The notes beneath the pieces were generated by a model, which saw nothing but the letters and a program-made list of their open reading frames with translations, was not told the DNA's origin and did not search any database. Source: Paenibacillus shirakamiensis (lineage in GTDB: Bacteria > Bacillota > Bacilli > Paenibacillales > Paenibacillaceae). From it: a DNA stretch of 64,000 nt. The DNA lies in the NCBI RefSeq assembly GCF_017874255.1, contig NZ_JAGGLD010000001.1:868001-932000 (forward strand), read 5' to 3'. Of this stretch, positions 1 to 7,636 are shown one piece after another. Numbering within the stretch: the first letter of the stretch is position 1; the number at the start of each line of letters is the position of its first letter. A program made the position numbers and the translations under genes.

Positions 1-522
1 AATCCACCTGTATTTCAGGTTGTTGGATATAAGAACTCAGGCAAAACGCATCTTATCAGGCGCCTAGTGAGTTCATTTAAGCAGATGGGCTTAGTAGTAG
101 CTGTAATTAAACATGACATGCATGGATTTGATATAGATCACGAGGGGACCGATACTTTTGCTATACGAAATGCGGGAGCATCGGCCGTAGCTATAGCTTC
201 ACCGTGGCGTACTGCAATAATGTATGAACAGAGTATGGAACTTGGTAGACTCATAGAAACTTTTAAAGAATATGATGTGATTATAATAGAGGGATACAAG
301 GAGATGGACTATCCTAAGCTTGTCATGGTCCGGACCCTAGAGGAGCTGGAATCGTTAACTGCGCTGCCTAATATTATAGGATTTGTGAGTAAAGTAGAGC
401 TAGCGAGTCTAGATGATTATATACAAAAAGAGCCAAGGAGTAATAGCAACATACTCTCATGGCTGCATTCTGATGATACACAGGGAATTATGAATCTTAT
501 ACAATCTACACTGGACCTGTGA
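1..522 (+). CDS. mobB: Molybdopterin-guanine dinucleotide biosynthesis protein MobB (5' end cut off)
   Basis: GTP-binding accessory protein of molybdenum cofactor maturation, thought to assist MobA in forming the guanine dinucleotide cofactor. The reading frame is open from the first base of the window, and the visible part starts with a Walker A loop, GYKNSGKTHLIRRL, encoded at about 25-66. That loop normally lies within the first 15-20 residues of MobB, so only a few residues are missing. Further on are the family landmarks IKHDMHGFDIDHEGTD and the Walker-B-like run DVIIIEGYKEMDYPK. About 173 residues are visible. It ends 9 bp from the convergent end of the recombinase gene, with no obvious terminator between them. 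Family assignment is firm; only the extreme N-terminus is unseen. Confidence 0.93.
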   Translation, partial: NPPVFQVVGYKNSGKTHLIRRLVSSFKQMGLVVAVIKHDMHGFDIDHEGTDTFAIRNAGASAVAIASPWRTAIMYEQSMELGRLIETFKEYDVIIIEGYKEMDYPKLVMVRTLEELESLTALPNIIGFVSKVELASLDDYIQKEPRSNSNILSWLHSDDTQGIMNLIQSTLDL

Positions 523-531
523 CCTTGGTGA

Positions 532-1608
532 CTATGATCTTTTCTCTATTGCCTCAAGCATCGTCTTATCCGTAAGATGAGCGTAGACTTCCGTAGTTTC
601 TGTAGAAGCGTGACCTAATTGTTCTTTGGTTTTATAGATATCATTCTGTAAATAGTAGTCTGTTGCAAAGGAATGGCGAAGTTTGTGGACAGTCAAATAA
701 GGTTTCCCAAAACGAGTAGCATACTTGATAATCATGGCTTGAATCGCCCGCTTGGTCATACGCTTTCCTTCGGATTGTCCATTAGGTAAAGTGATGAAGA
801 GGGCTTTTTCTTTTTTTGGTGTTCGGTAACGACTTTGTCTCAAGAATAGGTATGCATCCAGTTCATCTTTACTTTGTTCACGGAAATACACGGGGGATTT
901 AAATGTTTCATCGTTATTTCCTTTGCGATATACATACATTAACTTATTTGTGACATCGATGTCTTCGATATTTAAATTGACGACTTCGGAGACACGGAGA
1001 CCTGAGTTCAAAATCAGACTCGCGATACAGGCATCCCTCTCTTTGTTCAACTCATAACTGTGAAGAGCCTGTTTGTTATTCTCGATATCTATTCGATAAC
1101 CTTCGTGAATGTAAGCAATGAAGTCAAGCAATTCATCTTCCTCAAGAATTTTGCCCTTCAGCTTAGCTGCAGTGTCTTTAGGTTTGTGTATGCGTTTGCT
1201 CTCAACTTTAGCCATAATATTGCGTTTGAGTAGAGGGTAAAATTCTTCATCCTCAGCAATCTGACTTAAGTAATGAAACAAGGATCTTAGCGATGACATT
1301 TTACGTGACACTGTAATCCTTGAATTCGTTCCTTCTGTTCGCGTTGTCAGGTGTAAGCGATATCCGACAATACTATTCATATGGAGCACCTCAAGATCAT
1401 GTAAGGTAATCTCTGTATTTTTTTGAGCAGAGGAGAGGCCTTCAGCTATTAACCACCCGAAAAATTGTTCATAATCTCTAATATATTCAAGCAACGTGGA
1501 TGGGGAGAGATCAGGAAGCTTATAATCTATAAATTGCTGTACGAACCACGGCATGTGAATGACGCGTTGATCTAGGAGTTTACGGTCTGCAATTTTTTGA
1601 ATATTCAT
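532..1608 (-). CDS. xerS: Tyrosine recombinase, XerS type
   Basis: Site-specific tyrosine recombinase of 358 residues. The full catalytic set is visible: Arg205 (NSGLRVSE), Lys229 (YRKGN), His308 and Arg311 (VHKLRH), His333 (LGHAS) and nucleophile Tyr342 (VYAH). The N-terminal stretch MPWFVQQFIDYKLPDLSPST, the SAM-like core domain and the overall length fit the single-protein XerS family known from streptococci and annotated in Bacillales, rather than the 295-300 residue XerC/XerD proteins. XerS proteins resolve chromosome dimers at a dif-type site; whether this copy does so cannot be told from the window. The start is ATG at 1608 with GAGGTG about 8 bases upstream. It is divergent from the acetyltransferase gene; a 12-bp palindrome lies between them. 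Confidence 0.85.
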   Translation of the reverse strand: MNIQKIADRKLLDQRVIHMPWFVQQFIDYKLPDLSPSTLLEYIRDYEQFFGWLIAEGLSSAQKNTEITLHDLEVLHMNSIVGYRLHLTTRTEGTNSRITVSRKMSSLRSLFHYLSQIAEDEEFYPLLKRNIMAKVESKRIHKPKDTAAKLKGKILEEDELLDFIAYIHEGYRIDIENNKQALHSYELNKERDACIASLILNSGLRVSEVVNLNIEDIDVTNKLMYVYRKGNNDETFKSPVYFREQSKDELDAYLFLRQSRYRTPKKEKALFITLPNGQSEGKRMTKRAIQAMIIKYATRFGKPYLTVHKLRHSFATDYYLQNDIYKTKEQLGHASTETTEVYAHLTDKTMLEAIEKRS

Positions 1609-1624
1609 ATAAAGTACACCTCAT

Positions 1625-1636
1625 TACAAATTTGTA
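1625..1636. promoter_or_regulatory. 12-bp perfect palindrome between divergent genes
   Basis: TACAAATTTGTA is a perfect inverted repeat in the 65-bp gap between the xerS and GNAT starts. It could be an operator for one or both genes. It lacks the 11-6-11 layout of a dif site. No regulator is tied to it. Confidence 0.3.
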
Positions 1637-1679
1637 TAGTCTAGTAGTAGTTTATTCTTATTAATGGAGGCACATGTCC

Positions 1680-2159
1680 ATGGAAGTAAGTATTCAGCAA
1701 GCCACGACAGAATTGATTAAAGGACTCATGCAACTGTATATGTATGATTTTACTGCATATTTGGAATTAGAAGTAGATGAATCTGGACTTTACCCGGCAT
1801 ATCCTGATTTAGATAAATATTTTGATAGATCTTTAACGAATCATAGATCGTATATTATTCGTCATCATGAGGCGATAGCTGGCTTTGCATTAATAGACAT
1901 ATTAGATGGGGAAAGAGATGCAGATTATTATATGGCTGAATTTTTTGTGATGAAAAGACATCGTAGGCACCAGGTCGGAAGGCAGGCTGCAGAAAAAATA
2001 TTTGAAGCACATCCAGGTCGATGGTTAGTCTCCCAGTTGAAGACCAACTTGCCAGCTACGGCATTTTGGAGATCGGTTATCCATCAATCTACGCAAGGTC
2101 AATATGAAGAATTAGCAGAGCCGAGTGCAAGAAATATAACACAAAGATTTAAAATATAA
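1680..2159 (+). CDS. GNAT family N-acetyltransferase
   Basis: Probable acetyl-CoA-dependent acetyltransferase of 159 residues; the substrate cannot be inferred. The central strand and loop AEFFVMKRHRRHQVGRQAA has the form of GNAT motif A, with the R-x-x-G-x-G acetyl-CoA loop present only in degenerate form (HRRHQVG). The C-terminal segment LKTNLPATAFWRSVI matches the usual N-x-x-A-x-x-F-W/Y ending of the family. Two ATGs are possible, at 1674 and 1680. GGAGG at 1666-1670 lies only 3 bases from the first but 9 from the second, so 1680 is preferred. It stands alone, followed by a decayed region. Confidence 0.75.
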   Translation: MEVSIQQATTELIKGLMQLYMYDFTAYLELEVDESGLYPAYPDLDKYFDRSLTNHRSYIIRHHEAIAGFALIDILDGERDADYYMAEFFVMKRHRRHQVGRQAAEKIFEAHPGRWLVSQLKTNLPATAFWRSVIHQSTQGQYEELAEPSARNITQRFKI

Positions 2160-2530
2160 AATTCCATCATATGAAAAATTCACAAAAGGAAAACAAGGAA
2201 GTTTATTGCAAGAAGGAGAGTGAGGAAGCAGATTTTTCTTAGTAAAATTATGAAGGGAGAGGAAAGTTACCAAAGATTCTACAAGGTCTAAATGATTTTA
2301 ATTTAAGTATTAGAAAAGAGGAACATGATAATAAAAAGCTACAACAGAATGAAATATAAATAAGCATGAAAAAGTTAAAAGATCCAAGTTCAATAGACCA
2401 TGGATATTTCGAATATGTTATTTATAAAACCAAAATGAAAAATACATCATGTGAAAAATTCAGAATAGAAAATAAAAAATGTATCTAGTTAATACTCCAA
2501 TTAAATTACAATTATACGTATCTAAAATTT
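2160..2530. other. AT-rich non-coding stretch with short open frames only
   Basis: No recognisable gene. Two short open frames follow each other, about 23 codons from 2170 and 41 codons from 2364 (starting MKKLKDPSSIDHGYFEY), without clear homology or ribosome binding sites. The element TGAAAAATTCA occurs near 2170 and again near 2452, which hints at duplication or at remnants of a lost gene. The stretch adjoins clear pseudogenes and is best seen as decaying DNA. Confidence 0.4.
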
Positions 2531-2582
2531 AAAAAGGCATTAAGTTAACATAAATAAAGTTATGTTAACTTAATCCCTTTTT
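2531..2582. terminator. Bidirectional terminator-like hairpin
   Basis: A 23-base arm (2531-2553) pairs with 2560-2582, core TTAAGTTAACATAA against TTATGTTAACTTAA, closed by A-runs on one side and T-runs on the other. On the minus strand it follows the stop codon of the membrane-protein fragment directly. Confidence 0.8.
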
Positions 2583-2589
2583 ATTTATA

Positions 2590-2690
2590 CTACGTCCATT
2601 TTGAAAGAGATAACAAATACATACTTGCACCCATTGTGGTAATACCAAACAATTTAATAAAGGCTAACAAAAAGTAGTTCCGATTTGTAT
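2590..2690 (-). pseudogene. C-terminal fragment of a small membrane protein
   Basis: Read leftwards, about 33 codons encode a hydrophobic segment (FLLAFIKLFGITTMGASMYL) ending in a stop at 2590-2592 directly before the hairpin at 2531-2582. This looks like the last transmembrane helix and stop of a lost integral membrane protein. It is joined to the epimerase remnant on the other strand, so a deletion or rearrangement probably removed the rest. The family could not be named. Confidence 0.35.
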
Positions 2691-2705
2691 CAAGGACGTC
2701 CGATA

Positions 2706-3242
2706 ATGGAGACAGATCCATCGCCTGCCGTTAGCCCAGACTCCCATCGGATCGGAGTGGAGAACCTTACTTTCAGCTATGTTGCTCGTGGAGTACCGAC
2801 TATTATCATCTAGTTCGCACCGACGGTTCAAGGAGCTGGAGGGGGCTTTGTCAATTTTCTAGTGAGAGCTGCACGCAAGCAAGGTGTATCTGGTGGTACC
2901 TCAATGGCGGCTCGTATGCATGGTCTGCCGTGCATCATTCCGATGCTGCAAAACTCATCCATCTTGCGGTACAGAAGGCACCACCCGGATCACGGCTGCA
3001 TGCGATCGCAGAGGAAACCATCTCCACAAAGGCAATGGGCGAAGCCATTGGACGCTCCTTGAATATAACTGTGACCTCAATAGCACAGAAGGATGGCATA
3101 CTTTGGTTTTGTCGGCAACTTTTTTAAATTATTTATGAATGACTCCAGCGAATGTACCTGTGAACTGCTTGGTTGGACACCCAACGTTCCGACTTTAATG
3201 GATGACATCTTGGCCGGTGCCTACAAAGACGTCAGTCACTAA
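2706..3242 (+). pseudogene. Decayed NAD(P)-dependent epimerase/dehydratase (extended SDR)
   Basis: The C-terminal two thirds of an extended short-chain dehydrogenase can be followed through three broken frames. The first part reads METDPSPAVSPDSHRIG and then VARGVPTIII, where an in-frame TAG at 2811 interrupts the strand that normally leads into RLPPTVHG (here FAPTVQGAGGGFVNFL). A frameshift near 2893 leads to WSAVHHSDAAKLIHLAVQKA and GSRLHAIAEETIS. A second shift near 3093 leads to AYFGFVGNFF and ELLGWTPNVPTLMDDILAG, ending in TAA at 3240. The NAD-binding N-terminal half is absent. Intact relatives are about 290 residues and act on NAD(P) with sugar-like or unknown substrates. The gene is dead: one nonsense codon, two frameshifts and an N-terminal loss. 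Confidence 0.8.
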
Positions 3243-3373
3243 TGAGTTAAAAAGTCGAAATCAAAAGTGAAATATGAAATGTGAAAAGTCATAGGTTGAT
3301 AGCAAATGAATTAAGTATCTGTACACTGTAAATTTTACATTTAGAAAATCATGTGTGTACTTCATAGACAAGT

Positions 3374-3419
3374 AAAAATTCATATTAACATAATAATAAT
3401 TATGTTAATATGAATTTTT
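3374..3419. terminator. Bidirectional terminator hairpin downstream of katE
   Basis: AAAAATTCATATTAACATAAT (first arm from 3374) pairs almost perfectly with the arm ending at 3419, leaving a 4-base loop. It lies about 11 bases beyond the katE stop on the minus strand and ends in a T-run in both directions. Confidence 0.85.
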
Positions 3420-3429
3420 CTGCAATTAT

Positions 3430-5478
3430 TTAACTATATTGGGCACGTTCCCAAAAACGCTGTTTGGTCATGGCTTGGATGAATTGGGAAGCGAAATCAG
3501 ATGGATTTTCCCCTTCGACTATAACGCCTGGTGCTCCTAATATACCTAAATTTTGTATTATAGCAGCTCCATACGTAGAGGCTCCGATGGGCTTGAAATG
3601 GTTATACTGCTCCGCTGCATATTGTTGTGTCTTCGTAACGAAATAAGGATCTTCATAAGTTCCTCCAACAATATATAAGCCGTCATATACTACGGGTGAT
3701 CCGGTTAAAAGGCTATCATCCACTTTGATCTTTACTCCATCCGTACCTTCAACTACGCCCTGCTTCTGACTAATTATAACTATTCTTAATCCAACGCGAA
3801 TCCATTCATTTAATATTGAAATGGTGCTAGGACCATTGAAACCTGGGGCAATAATGACACCGACCTTTAGCGTATTAGGATAAAATACGGTATTAGCCAT
3901 ACTAAGCGCTGGTGAAGATTGTGTATTCTGAGACTCTTTAACCTGCGGGGCCTGAGCACCAACCTGATCAGCTACGGTTGTAGCGAGTAGGGTACTGATA
4001 TTGCCCATCATATCAATGACTTGTTGGCGCACAGACATGCTTTTTACTTTGCCGAGTTCAAAGCTAAACGCTTGAATGATATGACTTTTCTCGACGGGAC
4101 TCATACTATTCCAGAACAAGCGAGCTTGCGAAAAATGGTCTAGGAAACTTGGAGCGGTAACTCTTAATTTCTGGCCTTCAACCGTAGAAGGATAGGTTAC
4201 AAAACCACCTTTAGTTCCAGGTACAGTATAAGGTGTGTTATCTGCTAAGGAGTTGTTATGATAGGCCACTCTACCTGTATTAATGGTATAACGAGATTTC
4301 CCATCTCTCTGGTTGTTATGTACCGGACATACCGGCCGATTAATAGGAAGTTCTTGATAGTTCGTACCCACACGAGCCACTTGGGTATCCGTATAAGAGA
4401 AGAGCCGACCTTGTAACAATGGATCATTCGTAAAATCTATTCCTCTTACAATATTGCCGGGATGCAGAGCAATTTGTTCTGTCTCCGCAAATACATTCGC
4501 TACATTTCGATTTAGCGTCATTTTACCGATAATTTGAACAGGCACGATTTCCTCAGGCCATAATTTGGTGGCATCCAAAATATCGAAATCAAAAGCAAAT
4601 TCATCTTTCTCTTCCAGTACTTGCAGACCCAGTTCATACTCTGGGAAATTCCCAGCTTCAATGTTCTCCCATAGATCTCTACGATGAAAATCGGGATCAG
4701 CGCCTCCAATTTTCTGTGCTTCATCCCATACAAAAGAGTGAATACCAAGTACAGGCTTCCAGTGAAATTTAACAAATCTTGAAATGCCTTGTGCATTCAC
4801 CACACGAAAAGTATGAACACCAAACCCTTCCATGAAGCGAAAGCTCCTTGGAAGCGTGCGATCAGACATAATCCACATCATCATAGCTGCAGATTCTTGA
4901 TTGTTAGCAATGAAATCCCAAAATGTATCATGAGCCGTCTGTCCTTGCGGAATTTCGTTGTTAGGTTCGGGTTTGACTGCGTGAATAAGATCGGGAAATT
5001 TAATACCATCCTGTATAAAAAATACCGGAATATTGTTGCCAACTAGATCGAAATTCCCATCTTCGGTATAAAATTTAACAGCAAATCCTCGCACATCTCG
5101 ATTCGTTTCGTTGGCCCCCTTGGAGCCAGCTACCTCTGAAAATCTAACGAAGACAGGAGTCTCAAGTGAAGGATCTACCAAGAAACTTGCCATGCTTAAT
5201 TCTTGCTGTGATGCATAAAGTTTGAAGATGCCATGGGCTCCAAAGCCACGTGCATGAACTACCCGTTCGGGAATACGCTCTCGGTCAAAATGAGATAATT
5301 TCTCGCGCATAAGAAAATCTTCTAAAAGGGTAGGGCCTCGATCCCCAGCTTTTAATGAATCTTCGTCATTAGATATTTTTACTCCTTCATTCGAGGACAA
5401 AGGCTGATCGTAGTCATCTCTTTCCGCTGCCTTAAGCTGATCAATTTTTTTGTTAGAATTGTCTGTATTCTCGTTCAC
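3430..5478 (-). CDS. katE: Large-subunit haem catalase with DJ-1/PfpI-like C-terminal domain
   Basis: Monofunctional catalase converting hydrogen peroxide to water and oxygen in the cytoplasm or spore. At 682 residues it belongs to the large-subunit clade. The distal catalytic His75 sits in RVVHARGFGAHG, the catalytic Asn in DLVGNNIPVFFIQD, and the proximal haem tyrosine in GRLFSYTDTQVAR. The last 150 residues (LKVGVIIAPGFNGPS through LYIVGG) form the flavodoxin-like DJ-1/PfpI domain typical of KatE/HPII enzymes. It is the second gene of a two-gene leftward operon, 36 bp behind the cupin gene, and ends at a strong hairpin. No PerR or SigB site was recognised. Function is certain; role in spores or stationary phase is inference. 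Confidence 0.96.
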   Translation of the reverse strand: MNENTDNSNKKIDQLKAAERDDYDQPLSSNEGVKISNDEDSLKAGDRGPTLLEDFLMREKLSHFDRERIPERVVHARGFGAHGIFKLYASQQELSMASFLVDPSLETPVFVRFSEVAGSKGANETNRDVRGFAVKFYTEDGNFDLVGNNIPVFFIQDGIKFPDLIHAVKPEPNNEIPQGQTAHDTFWDFIANNQESAAMMMWIMSDRTLPRSFRFMEGFGVHTFRVVNAQGISRFVKFHWKPVLGIHSFVWDEAQKIGGADPDFHRRDLWENIEAGNFPEYELGLQVLEEKDEFAFDFDILDATKLWPEEIVPVQIIGKMTLNRNVANVFAETEQIALHPGNIVRGIDFTNDPLLQGRLFSYTDTQVARVGTNYQELPINRPVCPVHNNQRDGKSRYTINTGRVAYHNNSLADNTPYTVPGTKGGFVTYPSTVEGQKLRVTAPSFLDHFSQARLFWNSMSPVEKSHIIQAFSFELGKVKSMSVRQQVIDMMGNISTLLATTVADQVGAQAPQVKESQNTQSSPALSMANTVFYPNTLKVGVIIAPGFNGPSTISILNEWIRVGLRIVIISQKQGVVEGTDGVKIKVDDSLLTGSPVVYDGLYIVGGTYEDPYFVTKTQQYAAEQYNHFKPIGASTYGAAIIQNLGILGAPGVIVEGENPSDFASQFIQAMTKQRFWERAQYS

Positions 5479-5514
5479 TATTTCACCTCAATTCCTCAGA
5501 ATAATTGCAGGTAA

Positions 5515-6357
5515 CTACCTTGAGTAAGGTTGACCCTTGACTTGTGATCCTGCATTCCCAATAGTAGGTAGCTGTTCAGGTTGGCGAGGATATTGTGCAT
5601 TTTGATTGTGCTGTTGTTGCGCATATAATGCTTGAGCTTGAATGATTCGAGCTTGTTCATAAGAAGGTATTCCATAGGGATTTTGTCCTTGGAATTGCTG
5701 CGGTTGTTGCTGTATTTGTTGTTGAGCAGGATGATAAGGATTTTGACCGCGATTAGGAATCGGTTGTCCTTGACTTTGTGAAATTCTAGCTTGAGCATGA
5801 TCGGCACCGTCTTGTCGAGGTTGTTTGCAATTAGCCGGAGGACCCAAAGTTACCGTAGTTTTAATAGGAGATAAAGTTTCTTTTACTTTGGCTTCGTCTA
5901 GACAGTAAGTATGCGCAAGTAGGTTCGCTGGAACAAGTCTTAAGAAATCAGAGACGGCAATGAACTCAGGAATAGGAGCATCGAAGATGGATAATAAATG
6001 CGTATGATCTTCAGTGGCAACTTCATAGTGGAACCAGCCCTGAGGTATATTAGCCACTTGAAAGGGGGTAACAGGGAAATTACGCAATTCTTTTGTAAAA
6101 GGGTTAATCAACGATACGATAGCAGCACCGGATATGACGTATACCGTCTCTGTAGCATTTTGATGAATATGAGGCTCAACCACATTGCCTTTACTCAGGA
6201 AAATATCTAGAAATGACGCATTGCCGAGTGTATTCAGCTGATTTACAGAAAGTTCATTAATGAAATTGGCTTTATCCTTAGTGAAAATTCGATTCTTGCT
6301 AGGATCATACGTGAACTGTGTTGAAGGAGAAGTGAAATCCATATAAGAGACAGCCAT
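5515..6357 (-). CDS. Cupin-domain protein with a Gln/Asn-rich tail
   Basis: A 280-residue protein. The N-terminal two thirds form one cupin barrel: motif 1 appears around VEPHIHQNATETVYVISG, with two histidines and a glutamate positioned as metal ligands, and motif 2 around NIPQGWFHYEVATEDHTHLL. The C-terminal 90 residues are low complexity, rich in Gln, Asn, Pro and Tyr, of the kind common in spore-coat and matrix proteins. The chosen ATG at 6357 has GGAGG (6368-6372) 10 bases upstream; a longer open frame upstream lacks such a site. It is transcribed just ahead of katE with a 36-bp gap, so the two are probably co-expressed. Similar cupins include oxalate decarboxylase-like and manganese-binding proteins; the reaction, if any, is unknown. 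Confidence 0.75.
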   Translation of the reverse strand: MAVSYMDFTSPSTQFTYDPSKNRIFTKDKANFINELSVNQLNTLGNASFLDIFLSKGNVVEPHIHQNATETVYVISGAAIVSLINPFTKELRNFPVTPFQVANIPQGWFHYEVATEDHTHLLSIFDAPIPEFIAVSDFLRLVPANLLAHTYCLDEAKVKETLSPIKTTVTLGPPANCKQPRQDGADHAQARISQSQGQPIPNRGQNPYHPAQQQIQQQPQQFQGQNPYGIPSYEQARIIQAQALYAQQQHNQNAQYPRQPEQLPTIGNAGSQVKGQPYSR

Positions 6358-6516
6358 AACTATACAACCTCCATTTCGAGTGTCAAAATACAAACTTGCA
6401 CATAGCCTATTCCCAAAAAGTAAGAATTATGAATTTTAATGTCGGGCATGTACATCTTAGAGCTAGGAAAAGTCTAAGTTTGTCATATACTAAATTGACT
6501 TAAAAATAGGGCTATC

Positions 6517-6557
6517 TAGCGTAAAAATATATGCGTATAATATATGTTATACGCTAT
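6517..6557. other. dif-like site (11-6-11) with an extra half-site
   Basis: Left arm TATGCGTATAA (6530-6540), spacer TATATG (6541-6546) and right arm TTATACGCTAT (6547-6557) give the 28-bp layout of Xer recombination sites. The arms share an 8-base perfect inverted core GCGTATAA, and the left arm resembles the XerC arm of E. coli dif (GGTGCGCATAA). A third copy of the half-site, TAGCGTAAA, lies at 6517-6525. It sits 82 bp before a tyrosine recombinase gene. It could equally be an operator for that gene. Confidence 0.45.
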
Positions 6558-6638
6558 TTCATTTCTGAGGTACTTTAATAGAGTAACATAGGCACTTATG
6601 CGACATAAAACGCACCAAAAATCGCGAATTATGCTAGA

Positions 6639-7571
6639 ATGAACAAGCTGGAAAGGTGGCTATCTTCCGTGGATGAATACAGAGATGAGTTAGATGCTTT
6701 TTTAATATGGATGAAAGATGCAGGCTATACCTCCCACACGCAAAAATCTTATATGAGCGATGCCCAAGAATTTCTTGCATCACTACATGGCAAGCCTATG
6801 AGTGCGGTGAAGAAGTTCCATGTCGTCTCCTTTTTGTCCTCCGTTCGTGAACGGGGAGTAAGCGATGCTACACGAAATCGAAAGCATGCTTCTGTAAGCT
6901 GTTTTTTCAAAGCGTTAATAGATTTGGAATTACATACAGACAATCCAGCTACGGGCATAAAAAAATCTAAAATGGAAAAAAATCGAGTACCTGTCTATTT
7001 AGATGAATCGGATCTTACTCGGTTTCTTCAACATGTAGATGGAAAGTACAAGCTGAGGAATTTATCGCTTTTTTTGCTAATGGGATATATGGGTCTGCGA
7101 GTGGGAGAAGTGCATTCGCTCAATTTAAATGATTATAATGCGGAGAGACGAACACTAAGTGTATACGGAAAAGGGAGGAAGTGGCGTTCGTTGCCTGTTC
7201 CGGAAGTTGTAGCTGGTGTATTAAGCCAAGCCGTAGAAGATCGACTTGAGCCTTGGCGTGCTAAAGAGAATGCGATGTTCACTTCGCAGAAGGGTAGACG
7301 TATATCCATTCGCTCCATACAGCAAATTGCTGCGGAGACATTCGATCGATTTCAAGAGGGATTACCTGAAGCTCATCGGCAACCTTACTCTAGTCACAAG
7401 TTGCGTCACTCTTTTGCAACGCTGCTCTTGCGAAAAGGAGCCGATTTGCGTACAGTACAGGAATTACTTGGACATGCATCGATCCAGACCACAACCATAT
7501 ATACACATATTACCAACCGAGAAAAAGAAGAAGCTGTAGCGCGTTTGGATATCCAAATTCCTCAATTCTAA
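6639..7571 (+). CDS. Tyrosine recombinase of the XerC/XerD integrase family
   Basis: A 310-residue site-specific recombinase. The N-terminal SAM-like DNA-binding domain covers residues 15-100 and the catalytic domain 115-300. The catalytic residues are all present: Arg154 (MGLRVGE), Lys179 (YGKGRKW), His253 and Arg256 (SHKLRHS), His279 (LLGHAS) and Tyr288 (IYTH). It is clearly distinct from the XerS protein at the start of the window. ATG 6639 has no good ribosome binding site; GTG at 6669, 9 bases after GGAAAGGTGG, is an alternative start giving 300 residues. The dif-like site directly upstream suggests the enzyme may act next to its own gene. Chromosomal XerC/XerD, element integrase and invertase are all possible roles. 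Confidence 0.85.
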   Translation: MNKLERWLSSVDEYRDELDAFLIWMKDAGYTSHTQKSYMSDAQEFLASLHGKPMSAVKKFHVVSFLSSVRERGVSDATRNRKHASVSCFFKALIDLELHTDNPATGIKKSKMEKNRVPVYLDESDLTRFLQHVDGKYKLRNLSLFLLMGYMGLRVGEVHSLNLNDYNAERRTLSVYGKGRKWRSLPVPEVVAGVLSQAVEDRLEPWRAKENAMFTSQKGRRISIRSIQQIAAETFDRFQEGLPEAHRQPYSSHKLRHSFATLLLRKGADLRTVQELLGHASIQTTTIYTHITNREKEEAVARLDIQIPQF

Positions 7572-7575
7572 TAGA

Positions 7576-7604
7576 AAGTTACATAATAAAAATTATGTTA
7601 ACTT
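7576..7604 (+). terminator. Hairpin after the recombinase gene
   Basis: AAGTTACATAAT (to 7587) pairs with ATTATGTTAACTT (7592-7604) across a 4-base loop, 5 bases after the recombinase stop. It lacks a long T-run. Its core is shared with the hairpins at 2531-2582 and 3374-3419. Confidence 0.5.
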
Positions 7605-7636
7605 AAATACTATACATGCTAAAAAAAGGAGAACTC

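Noticed and set aside
1609..1673. A dif site for the XerS-type recombinase
   Set aside because: Only the palindrome TACAAATTTGTA is present; no 11-6-11 or asymmetric difSL-like layout could be found.
2364..2489. A 41-codon open frame as a small gene
   Set aside because: No binding site, no recognised homologue and AT-rich surroundings with other decayed sequence.
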